From: Rheinheimera maricola
GTDB lineage: Bacteria; Pseudomonadota; Gammaproteobacteria; Enterobacterales; Alteromonadaceae
DNA length: 64,000 nt
NCBI RefSeq assembly: GCF_016918075.2
Contig: NZ_JAERPS020000005.1
Location: 1 to 64,000, forward strand
Direction: 5' to 3'
The notes beneath the pieces are model-generated. The model saw only the letters and a program-made list of their open reading frames with translations. It ran no database searches and was not told the origin of the DNA. Positions within the stretch are counted from its first letter, which is position 1. Every line of letters begins with the position of its first letter. Shown one piece after another: positions 56,948-64,000 of the stretch. The translations under genes and the position numbers were made by a program.

Positions 56948-57904
56948 ATGGCGTCAACTCGCTTATTGGTTTTAGCATTGGCAATGACAACACCACTGGT
57001 GGCAGCCACTGAACCGTCACGTCAGGAGCAATTTGCACCGCTACGTTTTCTTACCGAGCATAGTCCACCTGGCATGTACCTTGATCAAGAGGGCAAAGTG
57101 ACCGGTGTTACCGTACAACTAATTCGCATTTTACAGCAAAGACTGAATGAGTTTGGCGACGTCGAACTGCTACCATGGGCCAGGGCCTATGAAATTGCCC
57201 GTAGTCAAAGCAATATCGCCCTGTTTGAAACGGCCCGCAGCAACGAGCGGGAAAATCTGTTTAAATGGGTGGGCCCACTTAAACTGGTGCAAACATCGCT
57301 TTATGGCCACAGTAGCCGTTTTGCGCCAACGAATACCACTGCAATATCTAAATCAAAATTAATAGCGTGCGACTACGTCAACTCGCAAAATATTAGTTTT
57401 TTGCAAAACATTGGCTTTGACGATAAACGTAACTTAATTCTTACCAGCAAACATGGTGAATGCTTTGATTTATTTACTGCAGGTAAAGTTGATTTAATTA
57501 TCCTTAATGATGCGGCGGCAGCTCAGGTTGAAGCAGCATTGCAAGCTGCGGGCAGCGACGGTCTGTTTCGTGTTAATACCTTGCAGGAAACCAAGCTTTA
57601 TCTGGCGTTTTCACGAGATGTCAGCGATGACAGAATAACCGCCTGGCAACAGGCGCTAGAGCATATTTATCGCGACGGCACCATGCGGCAGTTGTATCAA
57701 TCGGTCTACCCTGAAGCAGTAATTAATCGATTAGAAGCAACAGCTGCGGCGATACAACCCGCGCTACAAAGCCTGATAAATCAGTCGCAGCCCCAACAGC
57801 AGCATGCTGATACTGATCAGATGATAAAAGATGTTTTCGCTGATGTGATGCTGCAATACCACGCCAAGCTTAACGCCGAGCCACAACAGCGGCAGGCTCA
57901 ATAG
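56948..57904 (+). CDS. Periplasmic solute-binding-like protein
   Basis: 318 residues. A signal peptide (MASTRLLVLALAMTTPLVAA) precedes an SBP_bac_3-type domain (about 30-255: LRFLTEHSPPGMY, LLPWARAYEIA, ALFETARSNERENLFKWVGPL, GTMRQLYQSVYPEAV). No permease is nearby, so it may be a sensor or orphan receptor. The last 60 residues are Gln-rich, and the final 47 codons overlap the converging TauE-like gene; this tail may be an extension past a lost stop codon. Confidence 0.85.
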   Translation: MASTRLLVLALAMTTPLVAATEPSRQEQFAPLRFLTEHSPPGMYLDQEGKVTGVTVQLIRILQQRLNEFGDVELLPWARAYEIARSQSNIALFETARSNERENLFKWVGPLKLVQTSLYGHSSRFAPTNTTAISKSKLIACDYVNSQNISFLQNIGFDDKRNLILTSKHGECFDLFTAGKVDLIILNDAAAAQVEAALQAAGSDGLFRVNTLQETKLYLAFSRDVSDDRITAWQQALEHIYRDGTMRQLYQSVYPEAVINRLEATAAAIQPALQSLINQSQPQQQHADTDQMIKDVFADVMLQYHAKLNAEPQQRQAQ

Positions 57905-58504
57905 TGCATAGCCAAACAGAGCAAGATTGAGCTGCCCCAGCAATAAATATGGTGGTAGCTTAAGCAGGTTAACCACCGCGAAGAACACCACTGCCGTGGC
58001 GAGGTATTGCGGCTTTGCCAGCCGTTGCGGCAACAAATACATATTCAGCGGCGGCCCACCGGCATGAGCGACAAAGCTGGTAAAGCCACTTAACGCCCCC
58101 AGCACGCGGCCGGCCCAAGGCGAGGTCAAGTGTGACTGATTTACCAGCTTTAGCAGCATATTTAGCGCAAATAGCAGCGTAATCACGCCTAACAACAAGC
58201 GTAAACCCGCTTCATCTAACCAGCCAAAGCTAACATAACCAACAACTATGCCCAGCAGTGCAGCCGGTAGCAGCAGCATTAAATGCTTTACATTGTGCTC
58301 CCCCCACCACTGGCGCAAGCTTAGTACGTCAGCAATGATTAACATCGGCAGCAACAGCGCCGCTGCCAGCAGCGGGCTTATCACCAGCGACATTAACGGT
58401 ACCGTAATACCGCCAATAGCACCGGCAAAACCGGATTTGGAAATACCAGTTAATAGCACCGCCACAGCAATAACCAGCAAGGTTAATATATTAATATCAG
58501 GCAC
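57764..58504 (-). CDS. TauE/SafE-type permease
   Basis: 246 residues with about eight TM helices. GISKSGFAGAIGGITVPLMSLVISP and SGFTSFVAHAGGPPLNMYLLPQRL are the two repeated TauE/SafE motifs. Such proteins export or import sulfonates, sulfite, or organic anions; the substrate is not known. Its natural C-terminus overlaps the solute-binding gene by 141 bases in the antiparallel sense. Confidence 0.9.
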   Translation of the reverse strand: MPDINILTLLVIAVAVLLTGISKSGFAGAIGGITVPLMSLVISPLLAAALLLPMLIIADVLSLRQWWGEHNVKHLMLLLPAALLGIVVGYVSFGWLDEAGLRLLLGVITLLFALNMLLKLVNQSHLTSPWAGRVLGALSGFTSFVAHAGGPPLNMYLLPQRLAKPQYLATAVVFFAVVNLLKLPPYLLLGQLNLALFGYALLSLPLLWLGVKLGVVLQHHISENIFYHLISISMLLLGLRLIYQAL

Positions 58505-58640
58505 TATTCAGCCTTGTTTTAGTAAGGGTTTTCGATTAAAAACACATTCTGCAAATAACGAGGATGCCTGAGTAAGCGTTAAACCAAGCCATCGTTACAT
58601 AATTTTATTATCGGTTACAGCGTTAATGAATAGGAAGAAT

Positions 58641-59462
58641 ATGTCGTTGCTGAAAAACATAGTGGCAATATCAACACTGTCACTGTTTATTGTGTCTTGT
58701 GGTAAGCCTCCCGCTTATACCGCTGAATTTTTTACCGATACACTCAACGACAGTAGTGACGGACCGCAGCTAAGTGTTATCCCGGCGGGGGAAGGTATTG
58801 CCGGTGAAGAATATACTACTTCAACCGGTTATCTTGGCCCATTGCGCAGCATAAAAAATAGCAAGGCTTTTGCCATAACCCGCGCTGAAATTACTTTTGC
58901 GCAATACGATAAGTTTGCTAACGCCACTAATCGTGCCTTACCGGACGACAGAGGCTGGGGCCGGGGCGATATGCCGGTGATTAATGTCAGCTGGATGGAC
59001 GCTACTGCATACGCTAAATGGTTAACCGAACAAACTAACCAGCATTACCGCTTACCCTCTGAAACAGAGTGGGAATATGCCGCCAGAGCAGGTACTAAAG
59101 CCGTGTACTGGTGGGGTGATAACTATATCCAGAGCAAAGAACACTGCGATCGTGATATTGGCAATTGCAAACCAGGCACTGAGGCGGCTCAGCCTTGGAT
59201 ATCTGGCCGCTATAACACAAATCCTTATGGTCTTTATGACGTGTCATCAAACGTGGCAGAGTGGGTATTGGATTGTCATAATGAGAAAACCCGCTCCAAT
59301 GATACTAATCCGGTAAAAACCGGTGATTGTGAAAACCGCATTGTTAAAGGTGGCAGTTACACGGACCGGGCGCAAAACACACGATTATCCGCTCGGGATG
59401 CTGTATCTATAGACGCTAAATACCCATCAATCGGCTTCAGGTTAGTAAGGGAAATGCACTAA
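58641..59462 (+). CDS. SUMF1-like (formylglycine-generating-enzyme-like) lipoprotein
   Basis: About 273 residues. Signal MSLLKNIVAISTLSLFIVSC, lipidated at Cys20. The FGE-sulfatase domain is clear: ITRAEITFAQYDKFANAT, PVINVSWMDATAYAKWL, YRLPSETEWEYAARAGT, GLYDVSSNVAEWV, VKGGSY and SIGFRLVRE. Most bacterial family members do not oxidise sulfatase Cys but act as envelope or lectin-like parts. The ATG at 58641 follows AGGA by five bases and is chosen over one 15 bases earlier. It overlaps the next gene by one base. Confidence 0.88.
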   Translation: MSLLKNIVAISTLSLFIVSCGKPPAYTAEFFTDTLNDSSDGPQLSVIPAGEGIAGEEYTTSTGYLGPLRSIKNSKAFAITRAEITFAQYDKFANATNRALPDDRGWGRGDMPVINVSWMDATAYAKWLTEQTNQHYRLPSETEWEYAARAGTKAVYWWGDNYIQSKEHCDRDIGNCKPGTEAAQPWISGRYNTNPYGLYDVSSNVAEWVLDCHNEKTRSNDTNPVKTGDCENRIVKGGSYTDRAQNTRLSARDAVSIDAKYPSIGFRLVREMH

Positions 59463-59761
59463 TGAAAATGTTGCAATGCCCTGCCTGTGGACACAAAGTG
59501 AATTTAAAGCAGGCTGGCGCAACTAAAAAAGTTAACGGTATTTTTATGCTGCAATGCGCTAATTGTCAGCAATGGAGCCATGAAAACCGCAACGCGGCCG
59601 TAGTAAAAAACCTTGGTTTAATGCTAATGATAACCGGCTCAGTGATGGGCTATTTTCAGCTTGGCGGCATTATCACCGGTCCGTTGATTGCACTCATCGG
59701 CAGTTTAATTGCGGTTGCTACACTATTTGCTGTACCCAGAGTGGTTTATACCGGCATTTAA
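59462..59761 (+). CDS. Zinc-ribbon membrane protein
   Basis: 99 residues. Two CPAC and CANC pairs (residues 6-9 and 32-35) form a zinc ribbon, followed by two TM helices (about 50-66 and 68-92). The TAATG junction couples its translation to the SUMF1-like gene, so the two probably work together in the membrane. No known family assigned. Confidence 0.75.
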   Translation: MKMLQCPACGHKVNLKQAGATKKVNGIFMLQCANCQQWSHENRNAAVVKNLGLMLMITGSVMGYFQLGGIITGPLIALIGSLIAVATLFAVPRVVYTGI

Positions 59762-59785
59762 CCGCTGCTAAAGTATTTCCCAGAC

Positions 59786-59815
59786 ACAACAAAGGCGCTT
59801 TCGCGCCTTTGTTGT
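59786..59815. terminator. Shared bidirectional terminator
   Basis: ACAACAAAGGCGC-TTTC-GCGCCTTTGTTGT, a 13-bp stem between the convergent zinc-ribbon and rluB genes. It ends with TTT on the plus strand and has A/T-rich arms on the other. Confidence 0.85.
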
Positions 59816-59822
59816 TTAGTGC

Positions 59823-60833
59823 TTAACTCCTACCTTCGCGGCTGGGCTTTTTACCGTTAGGCTGCCGTGTTGGCTTACCTTTTGGCTTGGCGGGGCCTCT
59901 GCGCCCTGCTGGTTTGTTGCCATCCGGTTTTGCCGGCCTCGCTTCTGTTGGCTTACGCTCCTTCGGCGTGCGCTCAGGCGTTTTGGCAGCAATATCGTGC
60001 TTACGTACCGCGCGTTTCATACTGGCCATGCGGCGGCGACGCTCGTCTCTGTCTTCTGGTTTTACCAAGGTAGCCACTTCCGGTGCTAAGCTGACTAACT
60101 TGCGCAGGTAATTCACATCTTCCAGCGGGTATTCAGCATAGCCACCGGCAGGTAAGTGTTTTGGCAGCAATAAATCGCCATAACGCACACGAATAAGCCG
60201 GCTGACTACCGCGCCCTGCGATTCCCACATCCGACGCACTTCACGGTTGCGGCCTTCAGTTAACACCACATGAAACCAGCGGTTGATACCTTCGCCCGGT
60301 AACGCTTTAATTTTTTTAAAGTTAGCTTTGCCGTCTTCTAACTCAACACCGGTTCGCAGGCGCTGGATCATCGCATCGTTCACATCACCAAACACCCGTA
60401 CCGCGTACTCGCGCTCTACTTCAAATTTGGGGTGCATCAGGCGGTTTGCCAGCTCGCCGTCGGTGGTAAACAGCAATAAACCTGAGGTGTTAATATCCAG
60501 CCGGCCAATGGCTATCCAGCGTGCGCCTTTAATGTTTGGCAGGCGTGAAAACACTGTGGGCCGGCCTTCCGGATCAGTACGCGAGCATATTTCACCTTCT
60601 GGCTTGTGGTACGCCAATACGCGGCAAATTTGCTCGGCTTCGCTGGCAATTTGTACCGGATGACCATCTACCCGCACTTGCTGGGTCGGGCTGATACGAT
60701 CGCCAAGGGTAGCTGGTTTGCCGTCAACCGTAACACGGCCGCCACTTATCCATTCTTCCATTTCGCGGCGCGAGCCAACGCCAGCACGGGCCAATACTTT
60801 TTGTAACTTTTCACTTGCGGCTTTTTCACTCAT
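59823..60833 (-). CDS. rluB: 23S rRNA pseudouridine(2605) synthase
   Basis: 336 residues. S4 domain (about 8-60: [21 protein letters not shown]), then the pseudouridine synthase core with the catalytic Asp in [18 protein letters not shown], and [17 protein letters not shown] Lys/Arg/Pro-rich C-terminal tail of about 70 residues is typical of RluB and probably binds RNA. It overlaps scpB by one base, an arrangement common in gammaproteobacteria. Confidence 0.95.
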   Translation of the reverse strand: MSEKAASEKLQKVLARAGVGSRREMEEWISGGRVTVDGKPATLGDRISPTQQVRVDGHPVQIASEAEQICRVLAYHKPEGEICSRTDPEGRPTVFSRLPNIKGARWIAIGRLDINTSGLLLFTTDGELANRLMHPKFEVEREYAVRVFGDVNDAMIQRLRTGVELEDGKANFKKIKALPGEGINRWFHVVLTEGRNREVRRMWESQGAVVSRLIRVRYGDLLLPKHLPAGGYAEYPLEDVNYLRKLVSLAPEVATLVKPEDRDERRRRMASMKRAVRKHDIAAKTPERTPKERKPTEARPAKPDGNKPAGRRGPAKPKGKPTRQPNGKKPSREGRS

Positions 60834-61417
60834 TAGTGCAATTCTCCTGTCGTCACGACGGTGTCAGCCAGATCCAGGCTGATGGCCTGAAATTCTGGCA
60901 AAGGGGGTAACTGGTTTAAATGTTTTAAACCAAAATAATCTAAAAACTCTTTTGTAGTGGCGTATAAACCGGGCCGGCCGGGCACTTCTTTATGCCCAAC
61001 CACCTTCACCCAGTTGCGATCCAGCAAGGTGCGCATAATCTGGCTACTTACCGATACACCCCGGATATCTTCTATCTCACCGCGGGTAATGGGCTGACGA
61101 TAGGCTATCAGCGCCAGCGTCTCCAATACCGCACGCGAATAACGCGGCGAACGTTCAGGCCACAACCTGGCTAAGTAGTCACTCAGCTCCGGTTTGGTAA
61201 CAAAGCGATAGCCCGAGGCCGTTTCAGTTAGCGTAACACCGCGGCCGGCGTAATCCTGCAGCAACCTGGCCAGGGTATCTGTCAAGCGCTTTTTGCTGAC
61301 ATTAAAGCCATCCAGCACTGTACTTTGTAAATCGTCACTAGTCAGTGGCTTGTCAGCGGCAAAAATCGCTGCTTCAACCAACTGTATTAGCTGCACATCA
61401 TTAATTTTGTCCGCCAT
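60833..61417 (-). CDS. scpB: Segregation and condensation protein B
   Basis: 194 residues with two winged-helix domains. [56 protein letters not shown] and [18 protein letters not shown] are the ScpB pattern. It is a KITE subunit that dimerises on ScpA in the SMC-ScpAB complex for chromosome segregation. One-base overlaps join it to scpA and rluB. Confidence 0.95.
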   Translation of the reverse strand: MADKINDVQLIQLVEAAIFAADKPLTSDDLQSTVLDGFNVSKKRLTDTLARLLQDYAGRGVTLTETASGYRFVTKPELSDYLARLWPERSPRYSRAVLETLALIAYRQPITRGEIEDIRGVSVSSQIMRTLLDRNWVKVVGHKEVPGRPGLYATTKEFLDYFGLKHLNQLPPLPEFQAISLDLADTVVTTGELH

Positions 61418-62244
61418 TATGCCTCACCAGCTTTCAGTTTGACATGTATTTGGCCGTAGGCTTCCACCTGAATCATCTCGACCAGCTTTTCTTTGGTCAG
61501 TTCCAGTATGGCTAAAAAGGTCACTACCACGCCCTCGCGACCTTCTGTTACGTCAAAACAGGCAGTAAACGCCAGATAACCATTATGTTGGCTGAGTAAG
61601 TCCAGAATACGGCTCATGCGTTCACGGGTAGATAGGTGCTCGCGCTTAATATGATGGTGCTGAAAATCCTTCGCCCGTTTAACTATGTCTTTTAATGCCA
61701 GTGTCAGCTCGGCTAAATCGACATCGGGCAATATCAATAACGGCGCAAAGTTGTCGGCCAACACGGCAGTAGCGTTAAAGTGGTCGCGTTCGTCACGTGG
61801 CAGGCTATCCAGCTCAGTAGCGGCCTGCTTAAACACTTCATATTCCTGCAGACGGCGAATAAGCTCAGCGCGTGGGTCAGCCTCTTCGTCCTCCACTTCA
61901 CTGTGTCGTGGCAACAATAAACGCGATTTAATCTCGGCTAACATCGCCGCCATCACCAGATACTCTGCCGCCAGTTCAAAATTCAGCCCCTGCATCAGGT
62001 CAATGTATTCGATATATTGCAGAGTAATTTCGTTAACCGGTAAATCGACAATATCAAACTTATGCTTGCGAATTAAATACAGTAAAAAGTCCAGCGGACC
62101 TTCAAACGCATCGAGCAAAATCTCCAGCGCATCGGGCGGAATATACAAGTCTTCCGGCCGGTCCAGCACAGCTTCACCGCGCACAAAGGCCAGCGGCAGC
62201 GGTTGCTGAATGGTTAGGCTGTCGGGCAACACCTGCTCTGTCAT
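61417..62244 (-). CDS. scpA: Segregation and condensation protein A
   Basis: 275 residues, kleisin. FEGPLDFLLYLIRKHKFDIVDLPV at the N-terminus binds the SMC neck; YLVMAAMLAEIKSRLLLP is the central hallmark; the C-terminal winged helix (VVVTFLAILELTKEKLVEM) meets the SMC head. It has an extended N-terminus (about 35 residues). The SMC-type partner is not in this window. First gene of the scpA-scpB-rluB run; the upstream YciO-like gene ends 17 bases before it, so all may be co-transcribed. Confidence 0.95.
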   Translation of the reverse strand: MTEQVLPDSLTIQQPLPLAFVRGEAVLDRPEDLYIPPDALEILLDAFEGPLDFLLYLIRKHKFDIVDLPVNEITLQYIEYIDLMQGLNFELAAEYLVMAAMLAEIKSRLLLPRHSEVEDEEADPRAELIRRLQEYEVFKQAATELDSLPRDERDHFNATAVLADNFAPLLILPDVDLAELTLALKDIVKRAKDFQHHHIKREHLSTRERMSRILDLLSQHNGYLAFTACFDVTEGREGVVVTFLAILELTKEKLVEMIQVEAYGQIHVKLKAGEA

Positions 62245-62261
62245 GGCGGCCTGTATCTAGC

Positions 62262-62882
62262 TTACTGAAACGGCGTCGGGTCGCCGCAGCCTTCGCGCAG
62301 CACCACGGGCACATCGTCGGAATAATCAATCACTGTGGTCGGTGCTTCGCCTATTACACCGCCATGCAAAATCAAATCGACCTGTTTCTCCAACCGGGCG
62401 CGCATATCTTCAGGATCGCTTTCGGCAAACTCTTCGCCGGGTAAAATTAAACTGGTACTAAGCAGCGGCTCACCCAGCTCAGCCAACAGCGCCAGCGCAA
62501 TCTTGTTTTCCGGAATACGCAGACCAATGGTCTTCTTCTTATCGTTTAATAACCGCTTTGGCACTTCTTTGGTACCGCGCAAAATAAAGGTATAAGCGCC
62601 TGGGGTATTGTTTTTAATCAGCCGAAAAGCGCTGTTTTCTACTTTGGCATACACCGACAGCTCAGATAAATCGCGGCACATCAACGTAAAATGATGATCG
62701 CCACTTACCTGACGAATTTGTAAAATACGCTCCATAGCGTTTTTATCACCAACATGACAGCCCAGCGCATAGCCGCTGTCGGTCGGGTAAATAACCACAC
62801 CACCCTGTTGAATAATTTGCACTGCTTGTTTTAGTAAACGCTGCTGCGGCGTTTCCGGGTGAATATGAAAAAATTGGCTCAT
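62262..62882 (-). CDS. yciO: YciO-like Sua5/YrdC family protein
   Basis: 206 residues. IYPTDSGYALGCHVGDKNAMERI and FTLMCRDLSELSVYAKVEN resemble the YrdC fold, with KKTIGLRIPENKIA and LSTSLILPGEEFAESDPEDM in the lid region. Sua5/YrdC enzymes make threonylcarbamoyl-AMP for tRNA t6A; YciO is a close but poorly understood paralogue. The gene beside a TrpH-like gene matches E. coli order, which favours YciO. Confidence 0.9.
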   Translation of the reverse strand: MSQFFHIHPETPQQRLLKQAVQIIQQGGVVIYPTDSGYALGCHVGDKNAMERILQIRQVSGDHHFTLMCRDLSELSVYAKVENSAFRLIKNNTPGAYTFILRGTKEVPKRLLNDKKKTIGLRIPENKIALALLAELGEPLLSTSLILPGEEFAESDPEDMRARLEKQVDLILHGGVIGEAPTTVIDYSDDVPVVLREGCGDPTPFQ

Positions 62883-62911
62883 TGTTATTCTTCTTAAATA
62901 AAATTAATGTC

Positions 62912-63769
62912 TTATGCTGGCATTACTGCGCTAGCCTGCAACGGCCAGTTCGCCCACACCGGTACTACATCGTCGGTTAAATATAGATTTTTTCCGATAT
63001 CATTCCAAGTTGTCGGCTGATGAAAATCGGACCCCACCGACGCCGTTAAACCGTGCAACTGGCACAGGGCCCACAGCTCACGTTTTTGTACCGGCGTTTG
63101 CTGCGGCGAAATTACCTCTATCGCATCACCACCGGCGGCGGCAAACTGCTCCGCTAACCGTTTTACCCACTTGGTGGTTAGCTTGTATTTCAGTGGATGT
63201 GCCAGCACCGCCACGCCACCGGCATCGTGGATCCACGCAATGGCATCACTCATCTCAACCCAGTTATTCGGCACATAGCCAATTTTGCCGCGACCTAAAT
63301 ACTTCTTAAACACGCCATCCATAGAGCTGGCTTTGCCAATGCTGACCAAATGGCGGGCAAAATGGGTGCGGGTAAGGGCGGCGCCATTGGCCAGCGCTAA
63401 CACCGCTGGCAACACATCGGGGATCTGGTTTTTTTCTAAGCGGCGCGCCATTTCCTCAGCACGCACGACTCTTGCCTGTTGCTGGGTCGCTAAGCGCTGC
63501 AAAAACTGCGGGCAATCCGGGTTAATATTCAAGCCAACAATATGAATTTCCAGTTGCTGCCAAGCGGTAGAAATTTCCACGCCGTTAATCAGTTGCAGCG
63601 GTAGTTGTTGGGCCTCTATCGCCTGCTGTGCCAGCGCTAAACCGGCTACCGTATCATGGTCGGTGATAGCCAATACATCCACACTCTTTTCTACTGCACG
63701 TGCGATAAGGTCTGCAGGCGATAACACGCCGTCAGAGCACAGGGTATGACTGTGTAGATCAATTTTCAT
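62912..63769 (-). CDS. rnm: PHP-domain 5'-3' exoribonuclease (RNase AM/TrpH-like)
   Basis: 285 residues. The PHP motifs are IDLHSHTLCSDG, AITDHDT, NGVEIST, LAHPLKY and VGSDFHQPT, which bind the metal cluster. E. coli YciV/TrpH (RNase AM) degrades the 5' ends of RNAs and matures rRNA 5' ends. The ATG at 63769 has GAGG five bases upstream; a GTG six bases earlier is rejected. It is 29 bases upstream of the YciO-like gene, in the same direction. Confidence 0.93.
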   Translation of the reverse strand: MKIDLHSHTLCSDGVLSPADLIARAVEKSVDVLAITDHDTVAGLALAQQAIEAQQLPLQLINGVEISTAWQQLEIHIVGLNINPDCPQFLQRLATQQQARVVRAEEMARRLEKNQIPDVLPAVLALANGAALTRTHFARHLVSIGKASSMDGVFKKYLGRGKIGYVPNNWVEMSDAIAWIHDAGGVAVLAHPLKYKLTTKWVKRLAEQFAAAGGDAIEVISPQQTPVQKRELWALCQLHGLTASVGSDFHQPTTWNDIGKNLYLTDDVVPVWANWPLQASAVMPA

Positions 63770-63887
63770 CAGCACCTCAAAATAAGGCTGCTATTGTCGC
63801 ACAGCAGAGACTTATCGCAAAATAAACTGAACTATTTGCCACTGCACGGCGTAACCTCGCTACACCTTATTTTGAGCGACGAAAACT

Positions 63888-64000
63888 ATGTTTGGCTGGT
63901 TAAAATCTGATCCGGTAAAAAAACTGCGTAAAGCCTATGACCAAAAGCTAGAGCAGGCGATGCATGCCCAACGTAACGGTGATATGCGCCTGTTTGCCGA
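63888..64000 (+). CDS. DUF6435-like small protein, partial
   Basis: The frame MFGWLKSDPVKKLRKAYDQ continues with KLEQAMHAQRNGDMRLFA to the window edge, so only about 37 residues are visible. The start recalls the short DUF6435-type proteins (MFGWFKKDPVKKL). Function unknown; the 3' end lies outside. Confidence 0.6.
   Translation, partial: MFGWLKSDPVKKLRKAYDQKLEQAMHAQRNGDMRLFA

Overview
The window looks like chromosomal DNA of a gammaproteobacterium of the Alteromonadales/Chromatiaceae type (Rheinheimera, Arsukibacterium or Alishewanella-like). The reasons are the ArcA and ArcB proteins, the gcvA-ygdD-rlmM and trmB/mutY-yggX gene order shared with enteric bacteria, large TonB-dependent receptors, and a moderate G+C content. 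The genus is an inference; there is no rRNA gene here to test it.

Layout. 0-3 kb: a divergent pair, a GNAT-peptidase C39 fusion and a RimK-like ATP-grasp ligase, then tRNA-Leu(CAG). 3-6 kb: a udk-nupC-oxygenase nucleoside salvage operon. 6-11 kb: an Oar-like TonB receptor and a secreted endonuclease/phosphatase-fold protein. 11-17.7 kb: housekeeping genes (rlmM, ygdD, gcvA, yggX, mutY, trmB, rsmC). 17.9-22.7 kb: a membrane histidine kinase, arcA and, facing it, arcB. 22.7-30.6 kb: a locus that reads as cyanophycin or isoaspartyl-dipeptide use (exported cyanophycinase-like peptidase, TonB receptor, YfcC-type transporter, IadA-type dipeptidase). 31-36.9 kb: gltB and gltD. 37-43.4 kb: an accessory island beside rraA. 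43.6-59.8 kb: mostly single genes (alpha/beta hydrolases, SOUL protein, RDD and amphi-Trp proteins, NSS transporter, galE, a NarL-type two-component pair, a TauE-like permease, a SUMF1-like lipoprotein). 59.8-64 kb: rluB-scpB-scpA, a YciO-like protein, a TrpH/RNase AM-like protein and the start of a small gene.

The most unusual signal is the rraA island. The 3' end of rraA occurs three times in the same orientation: in the intact gene, and as fragments near 39.74-39.95 and 41.10-41.19 kb. Between the copies lie compact modules of two or three genes that look like membrane toxin plus membrane partner, and small protein plus lipoprotein. The differences between the copies are almost all synonymous. 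That suggests the fragments came from functional rraA alleles of other lineages and arrived with the modules, rather than decaying in place. This looks like an insertion hotspot that duplicates the gene end at each event; no recombinase gene is visible.

Other points of note: an IadA homologue lacking one metal-binding His; paired palindromes on the arcA promoter; a multi-branched inverted-repeat element before rraA; an orphan protein made of two antitoxin domains; and a leader in which the ribosome binding site of a membrane protein gene can pair with an upstream anti-SD-like sequence.
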